In this document: piece by piece, positions 33,311-45,246 of the stretch | Position numbering within the stretch: position 1 is the first letter of the stretch | Layout of the letters: each line of letters begins with the position of its first letter | Origin: Macrostomum hystrix | Taxonomy: Eukaryota > Platyhelminthes > Macrostomidae | Reading direction: 5' to 3' | Assembly (NCBI GenBank): GCA_950097015.1 | Contig: CATNEN010000003.1 | Coordinates: 2,123,501-2,187,500 of the forward strand | Length of the DNA: 64,000 bases | The notes under the pieces: generated by a model | Databases searched by the model: none | What the model was told of the DNA's origin: nothing | Seen by the model: the letters and a program-made list of their open reading frames with translations, nothing else | Made by a program: the position numbers and the translations under genes

Positions 33311-34417
33311 AACTCAGCATCCATGCTTTTTACGGTTCCGCCACTTGCAGATCTGATCTGACCTGATCTCACCACGATCTGAGAGCGATTAAATACTGTT
33401 GCCTCTGTTTACCCCTGAGCATTTTCGGAATGCAACAGTCTTCAAAGTAAAAAAAACTAATGTTTCACAAAGCAAAACTAATTATGTATTCACAGATTTT
33501 GTCATACGAGCAATATAAGAAACGCAGGCCTTTGAAAACACCCATTTATTTCCGCAATTAGACAATCACATCATTAAATTGCATTAAAAATAAAATTGCA
33601 CAATTATGAGTTACTACAACAATTTTGGCAAATGACATGTAAAAAACTGCATCAGACATGGAAAACATACAGTAAACCCGTACAACAATTTTCCGTATCG
33701 AGACGTATCGGAGACGTCCCCTCAAGGTCCCATTGAAACGTCTCCGGGAACGGTATTTCGATAGTTACGGATTCGTCCCGAGGCGAGAATTTGGGGACGT
33801 CCACTGCAGGTCGCAAAGGAACGTAAAAATACGTGCCCGTGAATCAGCAATTTTGTCGCATTTCCTTTCTGAATGAAGTAATTTACTGTGCCAATAAATC
33901 AGTATGAATGATTGTGCAAATTATAGAGAAAATAATCAAAAGCTAACAGAATCCTGCTCAATCAAGAAGTTTTTTGGTTAGCCAAAACGCGCTAGTTTTT
34001 TATATTGATATATTCATCGGCATGTTGGAGAATTTATAAACTGCGTATGCCTAAATTAATTATGATATATTATACTACATGAAATAATTTTAGTTGATAC
34101 ATAAAACGATTGTGAATATTAGCATAAATACTAAATCCGCAAAATAGCATAAATATGCAAGTATAGGCAAAATAAGTTTATAATGTAGCACAAAAGGCTT
34201 AATAATAATACGTGTACCGTTAATAATATTTTTTTTCATTTTTATTAGTATCATAGACTTTTCAATTACATGAGGGGAAAAGTATGCTTTGAGTGCAGAG
34301 TCGTATCTGCAAGAAGGCGCAGGGTAAGAGAAAACGGCATGCTTTGATAGCAGGTGCAAGAAAAAAACGGCACAAAAAGTTTCAACCAATGCTGTGTTCT
34401 TTTATGATAATTGTCCT

Positions 34418-36494
34418 TTACTCTTCCATGATGCTATCATTGTCCAGATTAACGCCGTCATTATCAACGCTTTCTACGTCGTCGCCCATGTCGGAATCGT
34501 CGCTATCATCGTCTTCGACATCGCCATCAGCGTCTTCCACATCGACATCATCTTCGTCCTCATTGTCATTATCGTCATCATGGTCGCACACAATGGTCGC
34601 ACCATTGTCCGTCGCAGCATTTTTATTGCGAACTGCCTCCTCATTGATCTCAGAGCCGTTGTTCCGAACAGAGCCTTTTGATAAAGTGCTGGCTCTTCGA
34701 GTCATCCGTTTTAGGATGCTGCCAACGTAGCCTAATGCAGACACGGATCCAAGCTGTCGTCGCAGGTTTTTGAATGGAGTATAACATCTAAAAATATTTG
34801 CTGAGTTTAGTCACAGCGAAAGGAATAATAATCCATAATTTGCTATTTGAAACATACTCACGAACAATGCACTCTGAAATAGCTATCGGAAGGCGCATTT
34901 TTGATCCCCGACCTTGAATGTTGAAGTGACACAATAACCTGGGGACTAGCTGCCACATAAGCATCAAATTGACGGCATCTGAAAGCTTGACACTGTTTTC
35001 AGTCCGCTTGAAGCAGTAATTGAGCTAAAATGAAATTAGTTGATGTATGTTGAAAACTATAAAATGGTACATTCATCTGCACAACGCAGTAGAAGACGCA
35101 AGGTAAACTTTCTCGTGACAAAACGTACATATGCTGCCCTTAGTTCCGGATCGTTCTGATTCTGAATTCGACTGTCGAAGTCTATCATCTGGTCGATTGA
35201 CTTGTAGGGCAGCGACCTGAGCAAATCAGTCATCGGAGCAGAAATTTCTTGCCTGCTTGATGAAATGATGAATTTCTCCTCCAATGAGACCATCCGCTCA
35301 AGGAGCAGCTTCATCCAATCTACAATTTTTAAACGTCTGCTTTAACGACTGATGAGGTATAAAAATGATCAAGAATCTGGTTTTATATTAATAACTATAA
35401 ACTGCTAAGCTCAACTTAGACGAAACTTACTTTCAAGATGCTTGCAATGGCATTGCTTCGCACACTGAGCAGTGGCACCAGATGATTGAGCAGTGGCACC
35501 AGATGATTGAGCAGTGGCGCCCGATGACTGAGCAGTGGCGCCCGACTGAGCAGTGGCGCCCGACTGAGCAGTGGCGCCCGACTGAGCAGTGGCGCCCGAC
35601 TGAGCAGTGGCGCCCGATGACTGAGCAGTGGCGCCCGATGACCAAGCAGTGGCGCCCGATGACTGAGCAGTGGCGCCCGATGACCGAGCAGTGGCGCCCG
35701 ACTGAGCAGTGGCACCCGATGGCTTCGCAGACCGAGCAGTGGAGCCCGACGGCTTCACAGACTGAACAGTGGTTTCAGAGGTTGATGACTTCTTAGCTAA
35801 TGGTGTTGATGGACTAGCCATTGGGCCGGATGACGTCTTGGCTACTGTTGATGGACTAGCCATTGGGCCGGATGACGTCTTGGCTACTGTTGATGGACTA
35901 GCTATTGGGCCGGATGACGTCTTGGCTACTGTTGATGGGCTAGAAATTGGTTTCGCTGGTTGAGTCTCAATTTTGGACTGAAAAATTGGCATACTTGGCG
36001 CAACTGGAAAAGACACTGATGGGTTAATATTCTCAACTGCGGCCAGTGGAGATTTTGTAAGTCGAGGACGACGACGCCGTGGTGCTACAGATTCATCCTG
36101 CCAGTCTTTGAAGTGCTCGACTTGCTTACGCTTCCGCTTCCCATCAACATCGGTGTCCGAAAGAGTGCCCGTTTTATCAAAGCGTGTAAGACGATTGAGC
36201 AAGTAGTCCAGATCGTCTGAAAAAATAATAAACTACACAGTGCGGATATGTACACAAAATCTGAACATGGGACACACGGTGCTTACCATTCCAAATGTGA
36301 CACTTGACAATCCTGTGGGTTTCCCAGCTGCTTCCTGGGTTCTCTTGCTGACGCAGACGTCTCACAAGCCTGGGGTCAGTAGCACTTGAGTAGTCATTTG
36401 GCAGCCTAACTGCTGTACCATCACTTGTGAACCAATTCATTGAAACAATCATATTTCCATCAGCGAAGTTTACAAAACAATATTTCTTCGTCAT
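34418..36494 (-). CDS. CACTA accessory protein, DUF4806-like, spliced and intact
   Basis: Five exons join in frame: 36494-36287, 36216-35431, 35319-35129, 35024-34858 and 34787-34418. They total 1722 nt, or 573 residues plus stop. Donors are GTAAGC, GTAAGT, GTACGT (weak) and GTATGT; acceptors are pyrimidine-rich. The N terminus (KYCFVNFADGNMIVSMNWF) is the small domain usual in these proteins. Exon 2 is low in complexity: three 14-residue repeats (GPIASPSTVAKTSS type), then many SGATAQ repeats. Exons 3-5 form a DUF4806-like region (LLRSLPYKSIDQMIDFDSRI, LNYCFKRTENSVKLSDAV, YVGSILKRMTRR), followed by a long acidic tail. The frame is undamaged, whereas the partner transposase is frameshifted. 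Function is unknown; a DNA-binding or regulatory role in transposition is inference. Confidence 0.65.
35475..35715. repeat. in-frame minisatellite encoding SGATAQ units
   Basis: Tandem 15-18-bp units (gagcagtggcgcccgactga and variants) inside exon 2 of the accessory gene. The length steps are multiples of three, so the frame is kept. Confidence 0.85.
35800..35945. repeat. 42-bp in-frame tandem repeat
   Basis: Three near-identical 42-bp units beginning attgggccggatgacgtctt, each encoding 14 residues of the accessory protein. Confidence 0.85.
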
Positions 36495-36650
36495 CAGTAA
36501 TCAGGATATCAGATCAGAAATATGAAAATTTAGACATTTAGATATTGTGATATGAATACAAATCAAGTTCTAATTGCTTGTTGTTATTTCTAACTTTAGT
36601 TGTTTATAACTGTTTGTTTGTTGGTGATCGAATTGTTTTAGTGATTTGTT

Positions 36651-38748
36651 TCAAAAGCAATTGTATGTATGGTGAAGTGGGCAAGCAAACCACTGCCCCT
36701 GAGAATCTGGCAATGGAATAACCATAAGCTTGCACAACACATCCTTCAACTGAATGCAGCAGACTGGAATGGACAGTCTTTCAAGCTTGTAAAAATGTAG
36801 CTGATCTGATTGAATTATTCTGCTATGAAAGGGTTCCTTATGCATGAATTTTTGGCCAACAAAGCTAATATGACCCTTGCTGTCATGAATAATGTTTCTG
36901 ACTTGGAGAATGGTTCCAGAGTTAGAGAGAATGAATCCATCTCGCTCATTAGTAGCAATTTGAGTTGATGGCAGTTTACATATTTTATACTGTGTAACAT
37001 TCATTGGAATCACACCAGGTGGCAGAATATTACTTGTGTGCTCTCTCTGTAGTTTAATTTCTGACTCACCAACACATGGATTAAACTGCCCTAGGCACTG
37101 ATTGTTTTCCTTTACTCTTTTGACAGCCTGCTGTAAAGGCATGGTTGGTGAACGAACAAGCCTCTTCACAAATCTTAAAAAATTCTCAAATGGAAAGCAA
37201 CTCACTTCATTTATATTTCTATGAGCAAGAACGTCCTCAAAAATGTGCAGAAGAGAATGAACATTGTATACAACAAACTGGCTTCCAAGTAAATTTCTTG
37301 TTTGTGTAACAAATGTATTACAAAGTTGCTGCAAAAAATCTAGATATTCATTGTTCAAACTTGGAGAGTTAAACAAGTTAATGATGACATGAAATGAAAG
37401 TAACCAGTTAAGAAAATCATCATTGCCAACATGGGGAATGAGAACAAAGGTGCTAAATACAAGAAAAATAGGCGTACTACTGTTGCTTTCCACAAAGAAA
37501 GATGCTGCAACAGTTCTGGCCTACGAGAAAAATCTGTTGGTAAGTACTTCCTTGCATGCATAAGGTATGCATTAACTTGTCCTTGAAGCAACTGAGAAAG
37601 GCGAAATGGCAGTTTACCTTCTTTAAGTATCTTCAAGGCCATGAGCCCAATACCTTTATAGAGCAAATGCATGGAATCAGCTGGGAAGCCAGAGATCATA
37701 TCAATAGAAAGATCTTCAAAAGCTGAGTGGGCATGATGATGAGCTGGTTGGAGCTGGTCTCGAAATGATTTGTCTGTTCGACGTGCAGCATTAAAATCAA
37801 GAAAAACAACAGTCCTGCCTTTGTTGCGAGTTTGCTCATAATCTGTTGTTCCTTTCTGGTGACAACGATCACATCCATAGTATCCATTATAACTTTTGAT
37901 ATTCTTAATAAAATATCGTGCTGGTGTATCACAAATAACATACTTTAGATGTATCTTGTATTCAATTCTGCATACATGAAGTCCATCTTGTAATATGCAC
38001 ATTTCACTTATAAATGAAGCCAAAAAATTGTTAGAACTTGATGGCTTTGAAGGCCCATAATAAAGTCCAACAAGAAATTCTGATGATTTAATGCCTTGGA
38101 TAGATGCAACAATAGTCCAAAAACCAGACACTGTGCTATTAAAAATAGGCAACCCATCAATACAAACATTAAGGTAGATTTCATCTGATTGTGGCAATAG
38201 ATGCACTACATTTAGAGAATTAAATATATACTTGATTCCAGAAGCAATTCCAAAATGATAGTATTTACCAGGAGGAACATTAATTAGCTCAATTGTCCTG
38301 AAGACCCAAGAAATGTACGAGGATCAGTTGGAAGCTCTGGATAGCTTGGCTTTAGTAGTTTAAGAAGATCTTTGATTGCCACATGTGAAAAATTATGATC
38401 TATACAGACCTGCTTAAATTTCTCACTGAAACATTCATTATCAGACTCTTGGTCAATAGAACTACCAAAACTTTCATCACCACTGCTATTAACATCATTA
38501 TTACTAATAGCAGCTCCAACTTTTTCTTCCAAAGCATCTTCACTAGAACTATTATTAGAATCAGATATTATACTTGAGAAATTACTAGAATTTGAAATGA
38601 TATTTTGGTCTTGGAGTTGACAATTATTAGCAGTTGAATTGTCATTATTAATACTATCAGTAGAATCTGTTTCACTAGAAGATGAAACTAAGTGTGCACT
38701 TAATTGCATTAACTGATTTGCAGCTTTTTTATGTCTATTAGATGCCAT
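36651..38748 (-). pseudogene. tnp2-like (CACTA/EnSpm-type) transposase, copy 2
   Basis: It closely parallels copy 1. There is an acidic/Ser-Asn-rich N terminus, VAIKDLLKLLKPSYPELP, VCIDGLPIFNSTVSGFWTIV, FLVGLYYGPSKPSS, ICDTPARYFIKNIKS, GYYGCDRCHQKG, DSMHLLYKGIGLMALK, FVLIPHVGNDDFLNWLLSFH and PLQQAVKRVKENNQCLGQF. Frameshifts lie near 38298 (after DPRTFLGSS) and near 37455, where a T run is one base short. The second shift is within about 20 bp of the homologous break in copy 1, but in the opposite direction, so the two are independent. The accessory gene follows 156 bp downstream on the same strand. Confidence 0.75.
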
Positions 38749-39640
38749 TTATTATTTTGAATTGTTGATTAGGATTTAAATTAACTTATAGCTAGGCTCA
38801 ACTTTTAAGAATCAAAATAGTAAACTTTTAATGTTTCAGTGGGAATGAATATAATTGATCATTTCTGCATAATATATACGAGCCTTATTAAGATCAGAAA
38901 TATACAATTTTTAGAAAATAAGCATAGCTAGATCAAAGCAAGTAATATAGAGCCTAGATAAGATAAAGGCCTACCTACTCTGCTGAGCTTTCCAAATTGC
39001 AAAACTAACTTAGCAAACAGTCAATATAAGAGTTATATATGCTTAATTACATCGAAACCAGATACAAAGTTTAGTTACACAACTATCAACTAAGCTACTA
39101 AAGAAGTAAAAAACGATTATAATTTACTATCCAGCAAATAATTGAACATCTTTCTCACACATTTGGAGTCTGCGTCAGCTAGAAAGACACACTACATTCA
39201 AATTTTCTAAGAGGAACACGTAACAAGCAACTAAACAAATATTAATTTGCTTATAGGCGCACGATTTGAAGCTTAAAGACAACAAAATAGTGTCGAAATG
39301 CAACAGTGACATCTGTGTCAATTATTTTGTAGCACAGGATCGATTTTTTTAAGACAACAAAAACTCGATTTAAAAAGAATTTTGCTTTTTAAACTTTCGT
39401 ACTTTTTATGTATCTTTTTGTGTCGTTTAAATTACGTATCAGTAACGTCCTAATTTAACGCATTTTTTTAAAGAGTGTTTATGGTGCACGGAAAATGTTT
39501 ACTTGTTTTTTATTCTTTTCTATTATTGCCTATGTAATATAGATGGCAATGGTGTGTGAAAAAAAACATTTTAGTTATAGTACATTTGGGGACGTATTTG
39601 GGACCTTGGGGTAACGTCTAAATGTTATACGGGAAAAGCA

Positions 39641-40246
39641 CAGTTTAGGAGCAATAGTAAAAGCAGCACGGGGCAAGTCCCAGAAAATATTAGCTGTGCA
39701 AGGCTGCTGCAATTGTCAAATCCACTAAAATAACTTGCATTGCCATCCTCCGCCCTGACACCAAACACTATAAGCAGAACTGTCAGTTGCAGCCTTTTAT
39801 AGTATCAATATAATATTGGTATGTGCAGGATCATATGTATTGCTTATTTCTTATTGCTGAATTTTAGAGCCCGGATTACTAACTTATATATATTTGTTGT
39901 GTAACAATAAATATCTAAGCTGCATATAAATCAATTAATCTTTCACAACCACTTTGGCCCACTTTGAATGACCTGCTGCGTATTCGTTTGTCAGCAGAGT
40001 CCATGTCCATATAGTCAATATCACTATTTAGTCAATGTCCATATAGTCCAATATTCATATACTCTAATGGCAAAAGCACTTAACCTGTTTACATGCAAAC
40101 GCAAAAATGGCGTGAAAGCTTGCATGTAATTTACCTATGTGAATAAAATGCGCACACCAATATATGAAAAGCAAACAATGTACACTAATTTTACGTCCTA
40201 AGACGTTGACATAAAAAATGTTAAATAGAAGAAAATACATTTTTGG
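39641..40246. other. non-coding interval
   Basis: AT-rich, with no gene seen. It lies between the right end of CACTA-type copy 2 and the accessory-gene fragment. Confidence 0.35.
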
Positions 40247-40480
40247 TTACAGCGTCACGGAGCGAGGATCAGCCAAGTTTTGCTCATCATCTGATACCTG
40301 GATAACAACTCCTTCAAAATCGCCATCGTCTAGTGTGACAGTAACAGTGACAGCCTGAGTGGACGCCAGCCAATCTGACCTAGTCCAAGATTCAATGGGT
40401 GTTGGAAATTGGATGATTTCCCTTGAAACAATTTGGAAGCTCTGGGCAGCACGAAAAAAATAGAAATGCAGAGACTTCAT
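40247..40480 (-). pseudogene. N-terminal fragment of a CACTA accessory gene
   Basis: A 77-residue frame paralogous to the start of the gene at 32068-32709 (FQIVSRE, WL, GDFEGVVIQVSD). It stops just after the domain, so it is a first exon or a truncated copy. The LTR element inserted 60 bp upstream of its ATG. Confidence 0.5.
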
Positions 40481-41144
40481 TCATCTGAAATTAAAATAAA
40501 TAAAAAACATTGAGTCATTGAGTATTGCCAACATGCCATTGATGTGGAGTGTACTTCGGAATCGAGTGGGGTTGTGAGCCAGCCTAATTTTTTTCAATTT
40601 TTAGCAAGTCAATAATCGCGACCCACATAGCAGCTGGCCGCAGAACACCATCATTAATCTTAGGGCCAGACATTGGGCGGAGGTGAATTAAGTAGCCGCC
40701 GATTCCCTTTGTCTCGGATCTGTCTAGTCCCCTGTAGGAGTGACTGATCGCGGAAATAGCAATACTGTATGGACTAGTTTAGGTTATAATTCCCCTCCAA
40801 ACCGCGATCAGATTGTCGGGATCACTCATGCGTTTAGAGTGAGCTTTAATTCTTCATGTCCCTCTTCTTTACTGTAACCCGAGCCGAAGCTCGATTATGA
40901 CCTTTCCCCCTTTTGATACATGTAACGACACTATAGGCAGGTCGGCGCCTGCGCTTCCCATATCCCGGCGGGATCACAATCATTGGCCGACTGCCGGCAG
41001 ACGCTCCTAGTGGGGCATCTGGCGATTCTCGCCGCCGCTTCAGTGGGCAATTGGGGTGGCATTATGCCGACCCGATTCCTCGCTGACAGGCCGGCGAGCA
41101 TGTGGGTTATTTTGATGAATGCGAGGTTGGCGGAGCTGCAGGAC

Positions 41145-41152
41145 TATTTAAG
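41145..41152 (+). promoter_or_regulatory. LTR core promoter (TATTTAAG)
   Basis: The box is followed by a GC-rich segment where transcription would start (~41175). It is conserved in the right LTR (49929-49936) and in the diverged solo LTR (60242-60249). Confidence 0.55.
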
Positions 41153-41608
41153 AGAGCGCGCTGCGCTGCCCCTAGAACAACCTACCTTCCACCGACCTTC
41201 CCCCGGACCTACGTGTCCACCCTTACAACCTTTTTCCCTTGTCCGGTCCCGGAACTCGGTCCGTGGACTCTCCCCCTTCTAGGCTAGCACCTAGTCCCTG
41301 AGCCTAAGGCTCCAGATCATAGCAGCAGGCAACTACCTGCTAGTGCCCTTAAGCGCAAGCCACCTCCTTAGGTGCGCTCCAAATTGAGCCTTGAGCTCCC
41401 TGCAGTCTGGCCCCTTGCCAACTGTACTCAGCAATCCCTCACCTTTTCTCCCGTTCATTTGCATTCCCCCGCGAGATCGACGACCTGCAGCCTGTCAACC
41501 AGCGTAGTCAGATAAGTAACCCGCGCAGCGGACTGTTATTGCTATCCCTAAGGGATTTACTATTTAGCTAGTGGGTAAAAGGGCAAGGGCAGGGATTTGA
41601 TTTAGCCT

Positions 41609-41614
41609 AATAAA
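41609..41614 (+). terminator. LTR poly(A) signal
   Basis: AATAAA, repeated at 50393-50398 in the right LTR and at 60721-60726 in the solo LTR. Confidence 0.55.
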
Positions 41615-43296
41615 ACTATTAATTCACAACTCATCTAACTTATTGGGCATTTTAATAACAACTTAAATCCTTTTTACTATGCATTTCACTTTCTCTTATT
41701 TTATCGTTAGACAGCCCTCGATCATGAGTGGCTAACTTATTAGGGGGATGGGCTCTGGTGATGCCTAGCTGAAAGCTGCGGCAGGAGGATAACTGTGAGC
41801 GCGCATGGAAGTAATAAGGAGCTAGGGATTTGCGAGTAATATGCGGAGCGTAGCATGTGTTTCTCTGCTAGGGGTGGGGGAATTCCTTGGCGGGTTTTTC
41901 CTCTCTTTCTGGCAGATCAAGGAGTGCGTGTCAACCTCCCTTGTCAATGAATGTTTCCCTTCTGTTCCCCGCCTCTCGCTGCCGCCGCCATGGGAGCGAG
42001 GGGTGTGATCTAATAATCACCGCTTGCATAATCACTCAGCCAGTGTTCTGCTCAATCTCTCCTGCCTCTGATTTCCTCATCTCACACAGATTCGGATTTG
42101 CTAGTTATTTAATGTGTAGGCTGCAATCTAATGTATGGAATGTGTCTAATGTCTCATGAGTAGGATTCTGGCTATGGATTTCTCATTCGGGTTCGGAGTA
42201 CCACCTTTCTAGACCACTGTAGCGCAGTTTCAGGAATCCCCTTGTGAGGCGTGACTCGATCCATTCTGGGGTTCTCACCCTAGTCTAAAACGGAAGTTAC
42301 AGAATGCTCTATTTTTCGGCTTGTCTAAGATCTGTGTGACAAACTGGGAGCTGCGAGCTCCGGGGACCCAAGTTCCCAAATGTCTGCGGTGGCGACGCAG
42401 GCGCATTGGGTGGTGGCGCTACCTTCGATCATTATCCGCTTTGCCGATAGCCTTTCCGCATTTCTAAGACAAGAGCCTAGGCCGAGTCGACCACTGCTAC
42501 CAAAGTTAGGAGTCAGTTACGAACATGCTACTGATGACAGTAGGCTATCTAGCCCTGTCCTATTCGCTTGCGGGTAGTCCGACATCTATTTAGACTTTTA
42601 GCCGGTTTCGAGCACTGCTTGGGGTGGGCACGGCAGTCATGCCTGTGGCCTATGGGTTGGGTGGGACTGGCCAGCCTGAGGCCAATAGGACCACTCACTT
42701 GCATCCTTTGTACCGCCTCATCTCTCCCTTCATCTCTCCCTTCATCCCTCCCTTCGTCATCCCTCTCTGCGACAACTCGCGGCAGCAGCGATCGACCTCC
42801 GACTCTATCGTCGTTTTCCACACTCCTATCTTTCATGAGGGCGGTCATCGGCTAGCAAAAGACCCGAACTATTTCAATGGTGGCATCGAGGTGGGATCTA
42901 GAAAGGGCGCGAAACGAACCTGAATTTTTTTTCAATTGTTAGTTTAGCGCCGCAGATTTCTGGGGTAGTTAGCCGTAAGGGCTTCTTCTAGATTTCATTT
43001 TCCGTATGCCGAAATCTTATCTCAGTTCTAGTGACTGTCAATTAATTTCCGAACAGTTACGATTTGTTTTCAATTTAATTTAGGCGTTTGTTAGAGTTTC
43101 CAAAATTCTGATTAGCGACTTTCTACTATGAGTAGGCTGTGTGAGCGGACTTCATGCTAGAGTGTCTTCGGGTTATGTGGCTGCTGCAGGAGTCGGGGAC
43201 TGTCTGTGGGGTTTCCCGCGTGACTGTTCTGGGAGGGGCCAATCTTAACGAAGGACCGGGCCATGCCGGTCAGGCCTCCTAACCGAGCGAAGTGAG

Positions 43297-43335
43297 CCCC
43301 CGGCAATGCAGCCGGGAACCGATGACTCGCTGAGC
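43297..43335 (+). other. hairpin module, copy 1
   Basis: cccccggcaatgcagccggg is followed by aaccgatgactcgctgag. CCCGGC-AATGCA-GCCGGG forms a 6-bp stem, and a second short stem (CTC-gct-GAG) follows. About 33 bp are identical to copy 2. Confidence 0.65.
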
Positions 43336-43663
43336 ACCGGGGGTTGGTTCTCTTGGGCAGCTTGTAGGCCTGCTTACGTGTACCTGATTCTGAATGTGTC
43401 ACATAGCTTTGACCAAGTCTGACTTTGGTGGGGAACAGTTAGGGAGGTGGGACTTCTGAGGGAGGTCTAGCGACCCCCGTGCCCGCCTCTCGAAACTGCC
43501 TACTTCAAGTATGGGCTAGAATTCGGTCGGCACGTTTTTCTAAGAGATTCTTTGAGGGGTTTTCTAAATGGGGTAGCCAGGCTTTAGCCATGGACTCCTA
43601 TCCGAGCGAGATCCCAGGTATATCCCCCCTGGGCTTCCCAGTCTCGTTAATCGCGAGGGGGGC

Positions 43664-43702
43664 CCCCGGCAATGCAGCCGGGAACCGATGACTCCCTGAA
43701 CG
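43664..43702 (+). other. hairpin module, copy 2
   Basis: Same first hairpin and aaccgatgactc linker as copy 1. Here the second stem is different but still pairs (GACTC-cctgaac-GAGTC). That is compatible with a conserved RNA structure. Confidence 0.65.
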
Positions 43703-44187
43703 AGTCGGGGATTATCCCTTCTCTGAGTATCTTATTGAGGCGTGTACTTTCCAAGGTAGGGTGATAGGCTGTTGCAGGCGCAAGCTTGCAGTAGTACTGA
43801 CCCCGCCGTACCTATAGTGCAACAGTCCGCTATAGGGTTGCAGAACGAGTGCTAAGTTAAAACCTAGACTTCTATGTCCCAAACTTAAGTGCGCGCAAAC
43901 AGTTGTCAGTAGCCAAGGCTGGAAGCAAAGCTAGCCAGGGCCCTGGGCCCTTTTTCTCTCTCATTGATCTTTGATCCTTTTTGCGGTAGGGTTGCTCTCT
44001 AGGAGTAGGAAATTCGCCGCATTATTAATTAGGGCTGGACTTGACAGCTCAGGCTCATTTTCTTTCCCCCCCGCACGATCTCCAGTCGTGATCTGTTTTC
44101 CTCTTCTCCCTTTCCCCCATTGTTGCATTAGCGACAGACCCCCCCTCTTTTTCATTCGCAAAATCCTCATTCCTCTTTTGGCCGAAA

Positions 44188-45246
44188 ATGTCCGACCAGG
44201 AGGGTGAGGTGGTGGAAGTGGTTGGAGTCAACCGCCCACCCAGAGGCCGCGCCGCAGCTGCGGCGCGCGCCGAACCCCCAGCGGCTGCTGCAGCACAGCA
44301 AGCCGACCCTATGGAGCGCCTGGCGCTGCTTTTAGAGCGGCTAGAGGTGCGACGACCCCGGAACCACCGGGTCAAAGTTGCTATTGAACCCCTCGAATCC
44401 CGAAAGGATTCCTTCCCCCTCTGGCTTCGCCGATTTAACCTGAAGCTGGAGGCGGAGGGTGTCGAATCCGAGGAGGAGAAAATCCTCACCCTCCTCGCTC
44501 ACCTGAGTGGCGAGCCCCTCACCGAAGCGCTAGGGTTGCCCCGCCGGGTGACCTACCTTAGATTCGTGCAGGATCTGACCGAGGCCCTTAGTGGCGCCTG
44601 CACCCCCTACGCCCGGCTGCTGAGCGGGCGTAATTTGAAGCAAGGACGGGACGAGACGTACCCCGCCTTCGCCGATAGACTCAGAACAGCGGCCCTGCAG
44701 GCCACCCCCAATGGCCACGGTGTGCACTTCGAGCGCGCTTTGCTGGCCTCTTTTATGGAGGGGATAGTGGCCCCACCCGAGGTGTTGGCACCCATCATGC
44801 GGATGGAATTTGCCACGGCTGAGGCCGCCGCCGCCGAGCTGCGTGCTGCCACGCAAGCGCATGAAATGGCGGTGGAGCGGGACCCTCGCCGGCGAGTGCG
44901 CCAAATCAGGACAGGTTCAGATGACGAACCGGACCAGCCAGAGCCGCAGCACGGGCTGCTGGCAGAATTAACCAAGGTGACCCAGCAGCTAGCCGAGATT
45001 TCTCAGCAGCTGCGGGAAGCCAAGCCCAGCTCCATCCCCCCTCTCTGCCCACACCCAAATGGGCATCAGTGGCACCCGAAGCGTGTAGAACACGGGGCTG
45101 CTGGCGGAGCGAATCGTGAGGTGGCGAAGGGAAATGGGAACGGGGCCGCCAATTGGAGGCAGTCCCACGGCCCCGAGACCCAGCCCGCAGCTCGACAGTC
45201 GGAGCGGCGGCAGCCGCCGCCTCCGACCTCCGAGAAGTCCGAGTGA
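44188..45246 (+). CDS. gag-like capsid protein of the LTR element
   Basis: 352 residues from the ATG at 44188. Residues ~45-220 have the retrotransposon gag pattern: FPLWLRRFNLKLEAEGV, EEKILTLLAHLSGEPLTEAL, FVQDLTEALSG, QGRDETYPAFADRLRTAA and FERALLASFMEGI. A predicted coiled region (LAELTKVTQQLAEISQQLRE) lies near 265-285. There are no zinc-knuckle Cys clusters. The C terminus is Pro/Gln/Arg-rich and may bind RNA instead. The protein would form the particle that packages element RNA. It overlaps the protease frame by 94 nt, with the protease in the -1 frame. I saw no canonical slippery heptamer in the overlap. Confidence 0.75.
   Translation: MSDQEGEVVEVVGVNRPPRGRAAAAARAEPPAAAAAQQADPMERLALLLERLEVRRPRNHRVKVAIEPLESRKDSFPLWLRRFNLKLEAEGVESEEEKILTLLAHLSGEPLTEALGLPRRVTYLRFVQDLTEALSGACTPYARLLSGRNLKQGRDETYPAFADRLRTAALQATPNGHGVHFERALLASFMEGIVAPPEVLAPIMRMEFATAEAAAAELRAATQAHEMAVERDPRRRVRQIRTGSDDEPDQPEPQHGLLAELTKVTQQLAEISQQLREAKPSSIPPLCPHPNGHQWHPKRVEHGAAGGANREVAKGNGNGAANWRQSHGPETQPAARQSERRQPPPPTSEKSE

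Larger units (their letters stand above)
33671..39640 (-). mobile_element. CACTA-type element, copy 2 (~6 kb, two genes)
   Basis: The left end (agtaaacccgtacaacaat... ctcaaggtcccattg) and the inverse of the right end (ctgtgcttttcccgtataac... ccaaggtcccaaat) are similar over ~60 bp. Both are rich in GACGTC motifs. Between them lie, on the minus strand, a transposase gene (38748-36651) and an accessory gene (36494-34418). Exact termini and target duplication are not certain. Regions 33720-34417 and 38749-39590 hold no other gene. Confidence 0.6.
40540..42876 (+). repeat. left LTR (2337 bp)
   Basis: Begins TG and ends CA. It contains a TATTTAAG promoter box at 41145-41152 and AATAAA at 41609-41614, which would bound an R region of roughly 450 nt. 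Short open frames inside the LTR occur identically in the right LTR and are not considered genes. Confidence 0.9.
42877..44187 (+). other. leader of the LTR element
   Basis: A 1.3-kb untranslated leader between LTR and gag. It contains the primer-binding candidate and two copies of a conserved hairpin module (43297-43335 and 43664-43702). No ORF is supported. Confidence 0.5.

Noticed and set aside
40983-42923. Several ~60-100 codon ORFs in the LTR
   Set aside because: They recur identically in the right LTR, overlap promoter and poly(A) signals, and have no recognisable domain.
43290-43340. Self-cleaving ribozyme (hammerhead or HDV-like) in the leader
   Set aside because: The hairpin module lacks a hammerhead CTGATGA...GAAA core and does not fit an HDV-type pseudoknot that I could draw.
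45153-45246. Programmed -1 frameshift with a classical slippery site between gag and protease
   Set aside because: The frames overlap as expected, but I could not find a canonical XXXYYYZ heptamer, so the mechanism is left open.
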